Below are positions 1-10,656 of a DNA stretch of 64,000 nt, one piece after another. Position 1 is the first letter of the stretch, and each line of letters starts with the position of its first letter. The stretch covers positions 8,754,501 to 8,818,500 of the forward strand of contig NC_068971.1 in assembly GCF_016808095.1 (NCBI RefSeq), read 5' to 3'. A program made the translations under genes and the position numbers. This stretch comes from Vigna angularis (lineage: Eukaryota > Streptophyta > Magnoliopsida > Fabales > Fabaceae). The notes beneath the pieces are model-generated. The model did no database searches. It saw only the letters and a program-made list of their open reading frames with translations, and was not told the DNA's origin.

Positions 1-667
1 TTAATTAAATTGGTTTTACGTTTCATTTATGTTGTATCAGATCAATAGTAAAGCTCTTTATATCACCATTCTTAAATTAAAGTTGCAAAATTTGAAAGCA
101 TGTATGTGTTTTTTAATTTTTAATTCTCGTTTCATTTCTTTACAAATAATTTTTAATTTCTTAAAAAAACATATAAATTTCAGATTTTAGACTCTAAAAA
201 AAGTCTTTTTTTAATATTAAATTGTAGTTGAATCGGTACTGATAAAGTAGAATTAGTAATAATTATTATTGTAATTTAATAAGCAAAATAACATGTTAGT
301 ATTTTGTATTAATAATTAGATGATATTTAACCGAAGATAGACTAGACTTGCTTAATTTTAAAATACTAAAAAAGAAATGTATATCCACATTCTGTATTAA
401 AATTTAATTAAATTAAGCTTGCTTATTAAAATAAAATGATAAAGACAGAGTTGAATTGAAACATATAATTTAAGCTTGATTTGCAAGATAAAATATGCTT
501 TGTCTAATTTTAAAAAAATGAAAAGTGGTTGATCTGTAGCTTCTATTCTATCTGGTTCAAATATGATTAAAAAAAATACATTTTTAACTAATATAAGTTT
601 ATTTATTTTTAGTTCCTTTTACGCACTGTTTGGGAGGAGCGTTACATAACTAGATTGGTTGATTTTG
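1..667. other. AT-rich intergenic DNA upstream of LSM6
   Basis: No coding potential or repeat structure recognised; poly-A/T runs only. The core promoter of LSM6 begins at its right edge. Confidence 0.6.
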
Positions 668-693
668 AAACCCTAGGGTTTTGTTTTTGGGCT
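668..693 (+). promoter_or_regulatory. telo-box plus site II element of the LSM6 promoter
   Basis: AAACCCTA (668-675) is a perfect telo-box. TGGGCT (688-693) matches the plant site II motif (TGGGCY). This pair is known from promoters of ribosomal-protein and RNA-processing genes active in dividing cells. It lies about 110 bases upstream of the first splice donor in the LSM6 leader. Its function here is inferred from motif and position. Confidence 0.7.
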
Positions 694-1179
694 TTCTCAC
701 GTTACTTGTGTCTTCTTATTTTGCCATATCTCTGTTTTCAGAAGCATCTGAGGAAGAGAAGAGAGAGTGGATCGCCGTCTGAAGACAATTCACTCATCTC
801 AGGTACGCCCTTCTAAACCATTCTTCAAATTTTCACTCTCACTGTCACAACACTGTTCTTTCTTTCTGTTTCTTTTCTTTACTTTTCTTGTATATTGTAT
901 TATTTTTGTGAGTCTCGATTACGTAGCCTTTTCATGAACCTGGTTGAGGTCAAATTCCTGAGCTTTAATTCGAGACCGAATTAGAGAGGGTCGATTGGAA
1001 TTTCGGGAGAGACTTACCAGTTCACTCCATATTTTTTGTTTTATTTTGTTAACTCCCCGTAAGGTGTTTGTGAAAATGTTTCAGTGAGGAGGCAGCTTGA
1101 TTGCCTTATCCGGTGCCTGGGTGTGGAATTGATTGAAGTTATTCTATTTTCCTTGGCAGGTTTTTGTACTTAAGATAAA

Positions 1180-2299
1180 ATGAGTGGAACAGAGAAAGGA
1201 GGATCCGGAACCACAAAAACCCCTGCTGATTTCCTCAAATCCATTCGTGGAAGGCCGGTTGTCGTCAAGCTCAATTCTGGTGTTGATTACCGAGGTTTCT
1301 CTCTTCATTTACTACTTTTTTTCGTCTTCCCTACCCTAGATACGCAGGTCAAGATTGTTTGCCAAATGTTGATAAAAGTTAGAGACTGTCAGTGCCGACA
1401 TGTTTTGGTTTATTTTCTGTCATGTTTTTATATTGGGTATGTATGGGTTTGTGTGCTTGTGCAAGTCCGTTGTCTGATGATTCTTTAGAATATTGGTGAA
1501 TTAATGGGTATATCTTGGTTGGATATGATTTATTGATATGTTAATGCGTGGTCCATATTTTCTTGTCATAACTTTTTCTGCTTTGTTGAGAGAAAACCTG
1601 ATGATTTGGTTGATTGGATGAGAAGGAAATTTCTTTATTTAGTCTAATGGTAATTATTGTTATATTTTGATCTCAGATATTGATTTAGGCTTCTGGGCAA
1701 CCTATGTTTGGCCCCTGCCCAAAATTGTTGGATACGTGGAGTAATAAGAATAGAATGTACTTATTTTTTTATATATATCAAACGCTGGGTACTTCTTTTC
1801 ATATAGACACGTTTTTCACTCACGATTGAAGATCATAGTTTATGACTTTATGATACGTTTCTGAGAGTACTTGAAAAGAATTGATTGCTAATGGATTTAC
1901 ATTGTGAATTGCCTATTGGTCTCATCCCCACTGTATAGTTTGTATCTGTTATGTTATGCTTCTGTGTATGCGTGAAGTAGGCTCACTCTTTTTGGCTAAT
2001 TCTCGCAGGTATACTTGCTTGTCTAGATGGTTATATGAATATTGCAATGGAGCAGACAGAGGAATATGTCAATGGACAACTGAAGAACAAGTATGGTGAC
2101 GCTTTCATTCGAGGAAATAATGGTACTAATATTTGAAATGCAGTGTTATAAACATATACACACATATTTATGGAAAATTGAGATTTTGTTTATTATACAC
2201 AATAGATATTTGACTGAGTAAATAATTGGAAAATTTATTTTATTTGATGCAGTTCTATACATCAGTACCTCAAAGAGGACTCTAGCAGAGGGGGCGTAG
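1180..2299 (+). CDS. LSM6: LSM6, U6 snRNA-associated Sm-like protein
   Basis: Three coding exons join in frame: 1180-1294, 2009-2122 and 2253-2299, giving 91 aa, the usual plant LSM6 length. All junctions are GT-AG, and both coding introns fall after the first base of a codon. A leader intron appears to run 803-1159, ending just before the ATG exon. The protein has the short LSM6 N-terminus, the Sm1 fold (FLKSIRGRPVVVKLNSG, then GYMNIAMEQTEE) and the Sm2 motif FIRGNNVLYIS, and ends in KRTLAEGA. LSM6 is one subunit of the heptameric LSM1-7 ring (cytoplasmic mRNA decapping) and the LSM2-8 ring (nuclear U6 snRNA binding and splicing). Reading through the first intron would give a false 102-aa product. 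Nothing looks broken. Confidence 0.95.
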
Positions 2300-3229
2300 A
2301 ATGTATAGGATTGTTGATGTTTTTTAATGTTTGGAAGACGCGTATGATTTTTTAGAGACTGCCTTTATGTTGCAACTCTTGCCTATTGTAGACGATTTGC
2401 CCTGGTTATATATATGTAAGGCAAAGCAGTATGGTCAGATTGTAAAATGCATGTTGACACATTTTGATAGAATTTTTAACCTACTTTGAAAATTCAAAAT
2501 TGTAATAGAAACTTCTATCGCTTTGATTTTTCTTTTAGTTTTTTAAATGACATGTTACTATGTTATATATTATGCCTGTTTAAATCTTATTTGGGGAGTT
2601 CATGACTTGGTTGGATGGCTCAACTTCTTCCAACTGTCAATGTGGTCTGAACTCTAAAGTTAACAATCCTCCACCATGTGGTATATAATCCACCAAGTTT
2701 GGGCCCTCATACTGTAATGATTATATTCATCGAGCAATGGTTGTAGATGCAAAAGGGCGGTTATTGACAGTGATTGTCTGGTTTGATTTGATTAGCATAA
2801 ACTCTGATGAATAAGTTTGAGGTTTTGTCGTTTTGTTTAACCAATTGAAATTTGAAAGGGTTAAAAATAAATACAGTGATACATTTGGAAGGTTAGAAAT
2901 TGAGAAAGAAAATGCTATAGTATATATCGTGAAGGGACTTTTGGGTCTGTTTCTTCATTAGCTTATTTACTGTTTTCTTTTTCAATGCTAAAGAAAATAC
3001 GGCTAAGAACATTCATGGTCGACTTCTAATTTGAAATGTTTTTCTAAATCTAACTCAGATTCGCATGATGTAATAAATAATGCTATCTTCCTCCTAAAAA
3101 TTCGTGGAAAATGAAAACAAGAATTCAATGAGGGGACATGTAATATCGAATTCACTTGGGAATTTTCTCCTTTTGTTCTTTTCTTTACAACGTCGCCCAT
3201 TCAACTGATAGCTTGTTAGTTTGGGATAC
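2300..3229. other. intergenic DNA, LSM6 3' flank
   Basis: Presumed LSM6 3' UTR and AT-rich spacer. Short ORFs resemble nothing I recognise. Confidence 0.5.
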
Positions 3230-3591
3230 GTGCCTTAGTATATGTTAGTATATACTAACATTTTAGTTTTCTTGTTTTTTTGTTTTTTTGTTTTTTTGTC
3301 TTTAATTTTGAATCGTACTACTTTAACTACTTCAAATGCCGGTTAATTTTTTTCTTTAATAAAACATTATCCAAAATGCATTAATGGGCGTAATTTCGTT
3401 CTGATTTCTATGTAAGAAAATTCTTTAAATTTTCTCTCTCAAAAATTTAAAACTTATAATTTTAGTTTGAGAGCGACTTCCTCCACCACTCCAATTGTTT
3501 CCTTCACCTTTCCAATTTTTTTTAATTACAAAACTATTCTTTTCACCTTAACTCTCACAGTAGCCCCCCTCTCACTCCCCAACTCTTATTT

Positions 3592-4320
3592 TCACTCTCT
3601 CTCCAAATGCGTTTGTTCCGAACGAGTGAAAACTGCAAAACACAACGAAGAGGGAAAAATGTAAATAAAGGAAGTTATTTGAATGAGTATACCCATGGAA
3701 GCAACAGTTGAAGTGCCAAAAGCCCACACAAAACTATCATGATCTCGTACCACCACCACTCCAGGCAAACGGAGACACAGCTCGGCGCGGCGAGCCGGAG
3801 CAGCGGCTTCAACCCGGAGAGACAGTCTCGGGTCGACGCGGCGCAGCGGAGGCCTGTGAGGCACATGTGCGTGGCGAGGAAGAGGAGGATGGAGAGGCTG
3901 GAGGCAGCGGAAGCTGCCGCGACGCCGGCGAGGCCGCGACAGAGTCGCATGACGAGAAGGTAGTTGAAGGGGAAGTGGAGGAGGGTTCCAGCCAGGGACG
4001 CTAAGGTGACCGGGTGGGTGACGCCCTGCGCGTGAAGGTAAATGCGGATTGGATGGAGAAAGGAGTGGGTGGGGAGGTCAGGGAGGGAAAAGATGAGGTA
4101 GGTGTGTGCCATGCGGGTGATGTTAGGATCCTGGTGCAAAGGTAGAAGGATGTTTGAGATGTTGAGCAAGAGGAACGATATTGGAATGGAGCAGAGTAGC
4201 AGAAACATTACACAGCAGTTTGCGTCGAAGGACTCGATAGCACCGACCGAATAACATGTGATGTTGGCAAAGGCCATTCCTAAGGATCCCGCCGCCAGTT
4301 TCAGGTCTCTTAATATCCAT
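3592..4320 (-). pseudogene. MATE (DETOXIFICATION-type) transporter fragment, broken
   Basis: The minus strand encodes about 200 residues of a multidrug and toxin extrusion antiporter of the mostly intronless plant DTX/MATE group. Recognisable landmarks are LAAGSLGMAFANITCYSV, SIPISF, LHPIRIYL and the signature CLEWWWYEIMIVLCGLL. Family members are about 500 aa with 12 membrane helices; here only a central third remains. An in-frame TGA near 4320 cuts the 5' side. Just after the WWWYE signature the frame shifts: the homologous continuation TVASMGILIQI and IYIFPSSL lies in another frame and stops at 3592. The C-terminal half is missing. The fragment is absent from the duplicated unit B. A working gene is excluded by the missing ends and the frameshift. 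Confidence 0.85.
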
Positions 4321-4481
4321 CAGCGCCCAGACCACCCAGACCAGGGTTCAAGCGTATGTGCACATCCGTTTGGCCTTGAATCGGAAGTTAACATCCGTTT
4401 ATATTCACGACAAGGGCAGAAAAAGAACGAGGAGATGCAGCGCACAATATGTGGTGGTGGAGGGAGTAACTCCCTTTAAGT

Positions 4482-4490
4482 TTTTATAAA
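4482..4490 (+). repeat. 9-bp target-site duplication, left (TTTTATAAA)
   Basis: Directly precedes the MULE terminus GGAAAATGATACTC. An identical copy follows the right terminus at 10203-10211. Confidence 0.93.
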
Positions 4491-4672
4491 GGAAAATGAT
4501 ACTCAAACAACCAAATTTGACAACATTTGGACACAGCACACGTGTCAGCGTTTGAGCGGCCCACGTTTTGGTTGGAAAAAGCTGCTGCAATCTGAGAATT
4601 TCTGATGAAACCTGCTTCAACGCTGACGTGGCGAGGACGGGCACGGGCAGTTTGGGGTGTGCGTTTCAAAAA
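4491..4672 (+). repeat. left terminal inverted repeat of the MULE
   Basis: Pairs with the reverse complement of 10022-10202. The mismatches are scattered single-base changes and one 2-base length difference in CACACGTGTC versus CACAGTGTC. Confidence 0.92.
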
Positions 4673-6159
4673 TTAAAATGAAAATGAAATATGACTTGGA
4701 AAGGGAGTGGTCAGGGGTTTTTGTTTGGCGTTTGAAATTTGAATTTCATTTTTGAACAATTTTAGAGAGAAGTGAAGGTTGAGAGAGAGAGAGTCTAACC
4801 TAGAGAGAGCCCGAGAGAGTTGGAGAAAGGGAGTTAGAGAGAGAGAGGTCCGACGGATTGCTTGCCGGAGTGCCGCCGGACAACGTTGAAGGCTGTCGGA
4901 GGTCCTCAACTCCTCCAGCCGGTTCCGATTCACGGTCGCCGCAGCTCCGACGTTGGCGAACGAACCGAAGACGGCGTCGTCTTCCCTCCGGCCCAGCGAA
5001 CTAGGTGCGCATTCTGAGTCTCGCTTCGTCCCACCTGCTTCCCTCCCTATGCCGGACCTTTGCATTCACCGCCGGAGTGCCGCCGGAGTGGCGACTATAC
5101 GGTGGACGAAAAAGAGGGGTTTTCCGGGTTGTCAGTCCCACCCACACCGTAGGCAATCGTCTCTGTTCCAACCGCCACACCTCGTGTTCACTCAAGGTTA
5201 GTTTTTTTTTTTATTTCAGTGGAATGAATGTTGAATACGTGCATGATGTTGTTTGTGGATGATTTTGGTTATGTATGATATGTTGTTTGTAAGCTGTAAA
5301 AATATGACTTGTTCGATGACGGTGGAATGTTGTTTATGTATGATGGAGGTGGTTTGTTAATAGTATTTATTGGATGAATTAAATGTGTGGTGATTGATAC
5401 TATGGACATGACACATGGGTTATCACATGGAATCATTAAAAGTGTAGAACTGTAGCACACTAATTCACATTTTATTCCAATTGTTGGAGAAACAAAAGTG
5501 CATTCTTTCCAGTCAGTCTGCTACAGATGAAAATAATACAGTTAGTCAATCTTCATCGGACGCCATAAATTCTAGCACTGAGGGTAGGTAAATTGGCCTC
5601 CAAAGTCTTTGTTACTGATTTTTATTTGATTAGTATTTACTTAACATTGTTCTACTTTTCTTTCAGGTGGATCATTGCAAAATGATTATGTGTACAACAC
5701 ATTCCTTTATCATCTTTTCGTGTGGTTTGTCAATTTTTATCCTGAAATCTTTTAGCCTTTGTTTACAGTAAGTGGTGCCAAACATAGATGTGGATTTGGA
5801 TGTGTGTTTAGTTGTTTGTTAAAATTTAATTTTGATTTGTGATATTTTTTGTTGGAAACTATATCAAGAGATGTGATATGTGTACGTCAATTTATAGATC
5901 TTTGGTGGCATAAAAACATGCAGGGTGATTAGTTGTATAATTAACACCTTTGGCTGAGAGGAGTGATAGGTGTAAATTTTACTTGTTTTTGTTGCTTAAA
6001 TTGTTGTGCTTTTGAGTAAGTTTTAGTGTTAATTCTCATGAAAAGTATATAATTGTTGATATAAGTATAATTTTGACTGTTTAAATGTTTTTTGATGCTT
6101 TTGTTTGTTTATTTCGAAGTAGAATAACGATTGGATACTGTCAAAGACTTGGAGCGCAT

Positions 6160-6700
6160 CATTTGGCTGTCAGCATCGAGAAGAGAACGCCCATCCAACA
6201 GCAAGCCAGGACGCTCGTCCAGCGCGCAGCGCAGAGGACGCTCGGCTAGCGCTCAGAGAAGGCTCGTCCAGCGCGCAGAGGACGGTCGTCCAGAAAGTGG
6301 ACGCTCGTCCAGAGAGCGGAGATCGCTCGCCCAACTAGCAGAGAACGCTCGCCCAGACGCTTGTCGCCCAGAGGGGACGCTCGTCCAGCGCGCAGAGGAG
6401 GCTGCGCAGAGGACGCTCGTCCAGCAAGTGGACGCTCGTCCAGAGAGCGGAGATCGCTCGCCCAGCTAGCGGAGAACGCTCGCACAGACGCTTGTCGCCT
6501 AGAGGGGACGCTCATCCAGCGCGCAGCGGACGCTCGTCAAGCGCGCAGAGGAGGCTCGTCCAGCAAGTGGACGCTCGTTCAGCAAGTGGACGCTCGTCCA
6601 GAGAGCGGAGATCGCTCGCCCAGCTAGCGGAGAACGCTGGCCGAGCTGGCCGAGGACGCTCGTCCAGACGCTTGTCGCCCAGAGGGGATGCTCGTCCTAT
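6160..6700. repeat. GC-rich minisatellite (GACGCTCGTCCAG-type units)
   Basis: Short units around GACGCTCGTCCAG and GCGCGCAGAGGA form higher-order blocks starting near 6313, 6444 and 6602 (spacing about 131 and 158 bp). Composition is far more GC-rich than the surroundings. Stops are rare in several frames on both strands, so long Arg/Ala-rich ORFs appear in overlapping frames. That is a composition effect, and I do not call a protein. Confidence 0.85.
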
Positions 6701-7079
6701 CAACCATTTACAGCAGATATGTGGTGTGCTACGACTGTCTCATTTTTTGTGATTGGAATTGTTATATGGATTCTTGAACACCGAGTCAATAGTGACTTTC
6801 GTGGTCCTCCTAAGAAGCAAATTGTAATTATGTTAATGTACGCTTTTGTAGCGTCATATGATAACCTTTTACGGCCAGTTTATTGAATTTGGTGCAGCAA
6901 TAAGTGCCCCAATGTTCATCTTTTGTTTAAGATTCTAAATCCATTTAACGAGTTATTGATGATTTGAATTAATGCAGTATAGACTAGGAAGTATTGCGGT
7001 TCAGTCATAGATGACACACGAAAAAAAGGGGGGGTTTTTTTTGGATTGTTTTGCAAGGAAAATTAAATTAATTAAAAGT

Positions 7080-7450
7080 TGAAAGTTAAAAACAATTGAC
7101 AAAAGACCGAACGGTCCAAAGCACAGAACGAAAGGTTGAAGTATAAATTGCACAGAAGTAAAAACCGAGCTGTAATAACATTGAGACCGAGCGGTCTCCG
7201 ATAATGGATTTGAGCGAACGCTAAATACCGAGCGTCCTAACTGCACGGTTCTTATAACAAGGCCGACCGGTTAAGGCAGTAAATCAAAAATGAGCACAAT
7301 AAAGCCGAACGGTAAAAGCAGCTTAAACAGTTAATGAACAGGACGAACGGTATTAGGTGACCGAACGGTATGAAGATAACAGGCAATGGAAAATGATATT
7401 GAAAACTAAACCAAACACAAAAACGAATGTTAATGACCGAACGGTACAAG
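7080..7450. repeat. cluster of GACCGAACGGTC-like near-palindromes
   Basis: At least seven variants of the 12-base near-palindrome occur in 370 bases, among them GACCGAACGGTC, GACCGAGCGGTC and CCGAACGGT. The same word recurs in the copia LTRs (about 18680-18820 and 23170-23320). GACC/GGTC variants also occur in the solo LTR at 16081. The cluster may be an old LTR fragment inside the MULE. Confidence 0.6.
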
Positions 7451-7459
7451 AATATTCAT

Positions 7460-8650
7460 TCATCACTTCCCACCACTGAAACACCAGGACCAGCCTAAGA
7501 AAAGTTCAAAAGTGCTTAAAACTCACTTTTTTTGACAATGCTCACCCATGTTAACCTGACTGACTACCTCTGTTGGACTTTCTGTACAAAATCCAATTTT
7601 CTCTCGGGTAATCGTTTACAGTGTCCTTGTAATCGATTACAGTGTCAAAGAAGGTGTAAACTTGATTTCTAAGGCATAATTTGAAAGGTATTTGAGTATA
7701 GATTCCAACAAAACAAGAATCAACTCATTTGGAGTTCGGTGGAGAAAGTTATGAGCAAAAGAACAAGCAAAGGTCAGAGTTGGCAAAAATATATGAAACG
7801 CTAACTTGAAAGAATAAACTGTACCAACTCAGATGTCTAAAAATTACAAATTAGTAGTCATTGGAAAGATTTTTGAGTCTAGTTTCTAATAAAAAAGGAA
7901 TCACATCATTTGGAAGTCGGTGTGAAACGTTATCAGTAAAATAGCCAACAAAGGTCAAAGTTGACAGCATGTTATCTCACCCAAGTTGCTCATCTCATAA
8001 ATATTGTTTCTTTCCTCCATCATGGGGTGCCAAAACATCACTTTCCTCCATCATTGGGACATAATCACATCACTAACCTCCCTCTCCCACCATTGGAACA
8101 CATGGAATAGCCTAAGACAAGTGCAAAAGTGCCTAAAAGTCACTTCTTTTTCCAATGGTGACCCCTGTTCACCTGACTGAGTACCTGTGTTGGACTTTCT
8201 GTACAAATTCCAATTTTCTCTCGGGTAATCGTTTACAGGGATGCTGTAAACGATTACCAGACCCTTTTTTCAACACCCTCACTCATCCCTTGCACACCTT
8301 GCTCCTCTAACTGATGAGGGGTCACCCCACACTCCTTGGCCTCACATCACATCACCAACCACCCTATCCCAGCACTGAAACACCTAGACCAGCCTCAGAC
8401 AGGTGCAGAATTGCATAAAAGTCACCTTTTTTTTAATGGTGACCCCTGTTCACCTGACTGAGTACCTGTATTGGACTTTCTGTACAAAATCCAATTTCCT
8501 CTCGGGTAATCGTTTACAAGGATGGTGTAAACGATTAGCAGACCCTTTTTTCAACACCCTCACTCATCCCTTGCATACCTTGCTCCTCCAACTGATGAGG
8601 GGTCACCCCACACTCCTTGGCCTCACATCACATCACCCCCACTCAAATTG
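7460..8650 (+). repeat. triplicated ~270-bp repeat with a TAATCGTTTAC hairpin
   Basis: Three related copies (about 7467-7650, 8085-8360, 8361-8640) share CACCTGACTGAGTACCTGTG, GGACTTTCTGTACAAA and CTCTCGGGTAATCGTTTACA. The second copy carries a perfect 14-bp inverted repeat: GTAATCGTTTACAG, five bases, CTGTAAACGATTAC. The third copy has 13-bp arms with one end mismatch. A fourth, dispersed copy is at 57340-57535. Confidence 0.85.
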
Positions 8651-8964
8651 TCCTTCAAATAAACTGGTTTTGACATTCGTCACCCATGTTACCCAGAAAG
8701 ACCACTCAAACACGAACATCTTACAAACAACCCTGCAACTTAGGAGACACAAAAAATGACCACATTCTGAAATCCACAAACCCACAACTCATAATAACAA
8801 TGGTATTGAAGAAATAAAATATGAGACCAATTCAAAACCAAAACTCAAATTTTATTTCATTGAACTAAATCGGATACATTAAACATTGTTTTCTTAATCT
8901 ATTTACAATGATTACAATTATCATTACTTTCCAAATAACATTTTCCATCAACTAAATACACAAA

Positions 8965-9436
8965 TCACTCATTTTTTATTCTAAGCACTACGGTTCCGGT
9001 GTATGGAGTCCTAAGTGCTCTTCCCTTGTAACGCCTTCGTGATCGAACCCTAACATACGTCTTCAAAGGTTGTTCATTTCCGTCAATGTCAGTAGGGGAT
9101 ACAAAACCAGTGTTCACAGGTGGTTCTGTACGAGGCACACTTTGTCGAACGTCATCTTTATTTTGCCTTCTTGCCTTCTCTTTAGCCAATTGTGCCTCCA
9201 AACTTCCAACCCTCCTTTTAAGTTATTCAATTAGAAATTCTTGTTCCTCTAAGGCACGCAATCAATGACCGATGCTCGTCTGTCAAGCGTTCGTTCAAAG
9301 TACATATATACTTTGTCGAAAAAGAGTGACGAACACTCAACTGCATAAACCAAAATAAAATCATCAAAACAACGAAACCCAATAACCCAAGAACCACAAC
9401 ACAAGGATACCAACCCCAAACCTTAACCCAAACCAA
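8965..9436 (-). pseudogene. decayed coiled-coil ORF inside the MULE
   Basis: Two minus-strand reading frames (9436-9227 and 9201-8965) connect if one frame change and one in-frame TAA near 9220 are ignored. The joined product would contain a charged helical stretch (ERLTDEHRSL, then LKRRVGSLEAQLAKEKARRQ) and a basic tail ending RALRTPYTGTVVLRIKNE. The stretch has heptad-like leucines, so a coiled coil is plausible. I do not recognise the family; an accessory protein of the MULE or a captured gene are both possible. No catalytic motif is seen. Confidence 0.4.
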
Positions 9437-10021
9437 ATAAGCATGCTACGACATGCCCAAACCGAATAACCAAGCTACGACATGGAATGGAAAACCACTT
9501 ACCTTCGTCGTCGGACAATGGTCAACGAAACTTCCCATTCCGCACGATAACAGGAGACGAAACTGGACGGAGACAACATCACGCACAGAGAACAAAGTGA
9601 AGCGGCACGAAACGTGACCTTCGACCTTTCAAGAGAACGGACCTTCGTTTCCAATGGAACAGAGAAAGGGCTATTTTCGGATTTTCACTAAAAATAAAAG
9701 TTACGGCGGCACTCCGGGACAGGGACGGCACCACCTGGGACGAAGCAATACCTTCAACGCCTCCCTTGGTCGCAGGGCCGGAACGGACGACACAGGCTGC
9801 CGTGTTCAGGTCGACCGCTCCACGTCGGAGCTGGAAGCGTTCGATCTCTCCGACACGGCCTTCAACAGTGGACGGCGGCACTCCGGCGCGGACTCGGTCT
9901 CTCTCTCTGTCGCTCGTGATCCCTCCTTTCTCCAACTCTTTCGTCTCTCTGTCTAGGTCACACAAGTTGTTTTGGTTGTTCGCGCTGCTTCTCTGTCTAC
10001 GAAGTGAGAAAATAAAATTCA

Positions 10022-10202
10022 AATTGAAAACGCACACCCCAATCTGCCCGTGCCCGTCCTCGCCACGTCAGCGTTGAAGCAGGTTTCATCAGACTTTCTC
10101 AGATTGCAGCAGCTTTTTCCATTAAAAACGTGGGCCGCTCAAACGCTGACACTGTGCTGTGTCCAAATGTTGTCAAATTTGATTGTTCGAGTATCATTTT
10201 CC
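10022..10202 (-). repeat. right terminal inverted repeat of the MULE
   Basis: Reverse complement of the left terminus, ending GAGTATCATTTTCC next to the second 9-bp duplication at 10203-10211. Confidence 0.92.
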
Positions 10203-10656
10203 TTTTATAAAATAACATTTTGGATTTGGTCCTTTGCATTTATGGACTTGGGTATATTTATTGTCAAATCAGTAATTTGTTAATAGGAGAGTTTTTCTTT
10301 ATCACTTTCGTATAACTATTTTTATTATTAGTTATCAAACCCTAATTTATGTCATTTGCATATAATCTTAAAAATGATATAACATTTATGCTTATTGAAA
10401 ATCTATCAGTTATAGATTTAAGTTATAACAAACCCTACATATTAAGACATATGCAAGTTACTTAACTATAGTAAATAGGATGAAACACGACAAAGAAAAG
10501 AGTAGAACATATTAAATGACCAACTTGCAAGTAATCCTCCACAATTCCACTCCACATCACGTAAGAGTAAAACATGATAAAGAAAAGAGTAGAACATATG
10601 AGCAAGAGGCACTTTATTCCATTGCATTGTATTATTGTAACTGCATGAATGCAAAT

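Larger units (their letters stand above)
4491..10202. mobile_element. Mutator-like element (MULE), 5.7 kb, non-autonomous
   Basis: The ends are inverted copies beginning GGAAAATGATACTC, about 180 bp long (4491-4672 and 10022-10202) and nearly identical. Looser inverted similarity continues inward for some 300 bp of GC-rich, GA-rich sequence. A perfect 9-bp duplication flanks it, the Mutator superfamily hallmark. The pre-insertion site survives at 15947-15955 in unit B. No MURA-type transposase reading frame is visible. The interior holds a GC-rich minisatellite, a cluster of GACCGAACGGTC-like motifs, a triplicated repeat and a decayed minus-strand coiled-coil ORF. Each end reads inward as a CT/GC-rich leader followed by a splice donor (CAAG/GTTAGT near 5195; GAAG/GTAAG near 9500), recalling MuDR, where the terminal repeats drive convergent transcripts. 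That last point is inference. Confidence 0.92.

Noticed and set aside
1180..1488. 102-aa uninterrupted ORF at LSM6
   Set aside because: Only the first 115 bases are coding; the rest reads into intron 1. The spliced 91-aa LSM6 explains the locus.
6131..6752. Several overlapping 60-112-aa ORFs on both strands
   Set aside because: All come from the GC-rich minisatellite, which lacks stops in many frames. There is no start context, splice pattern or family similarity.
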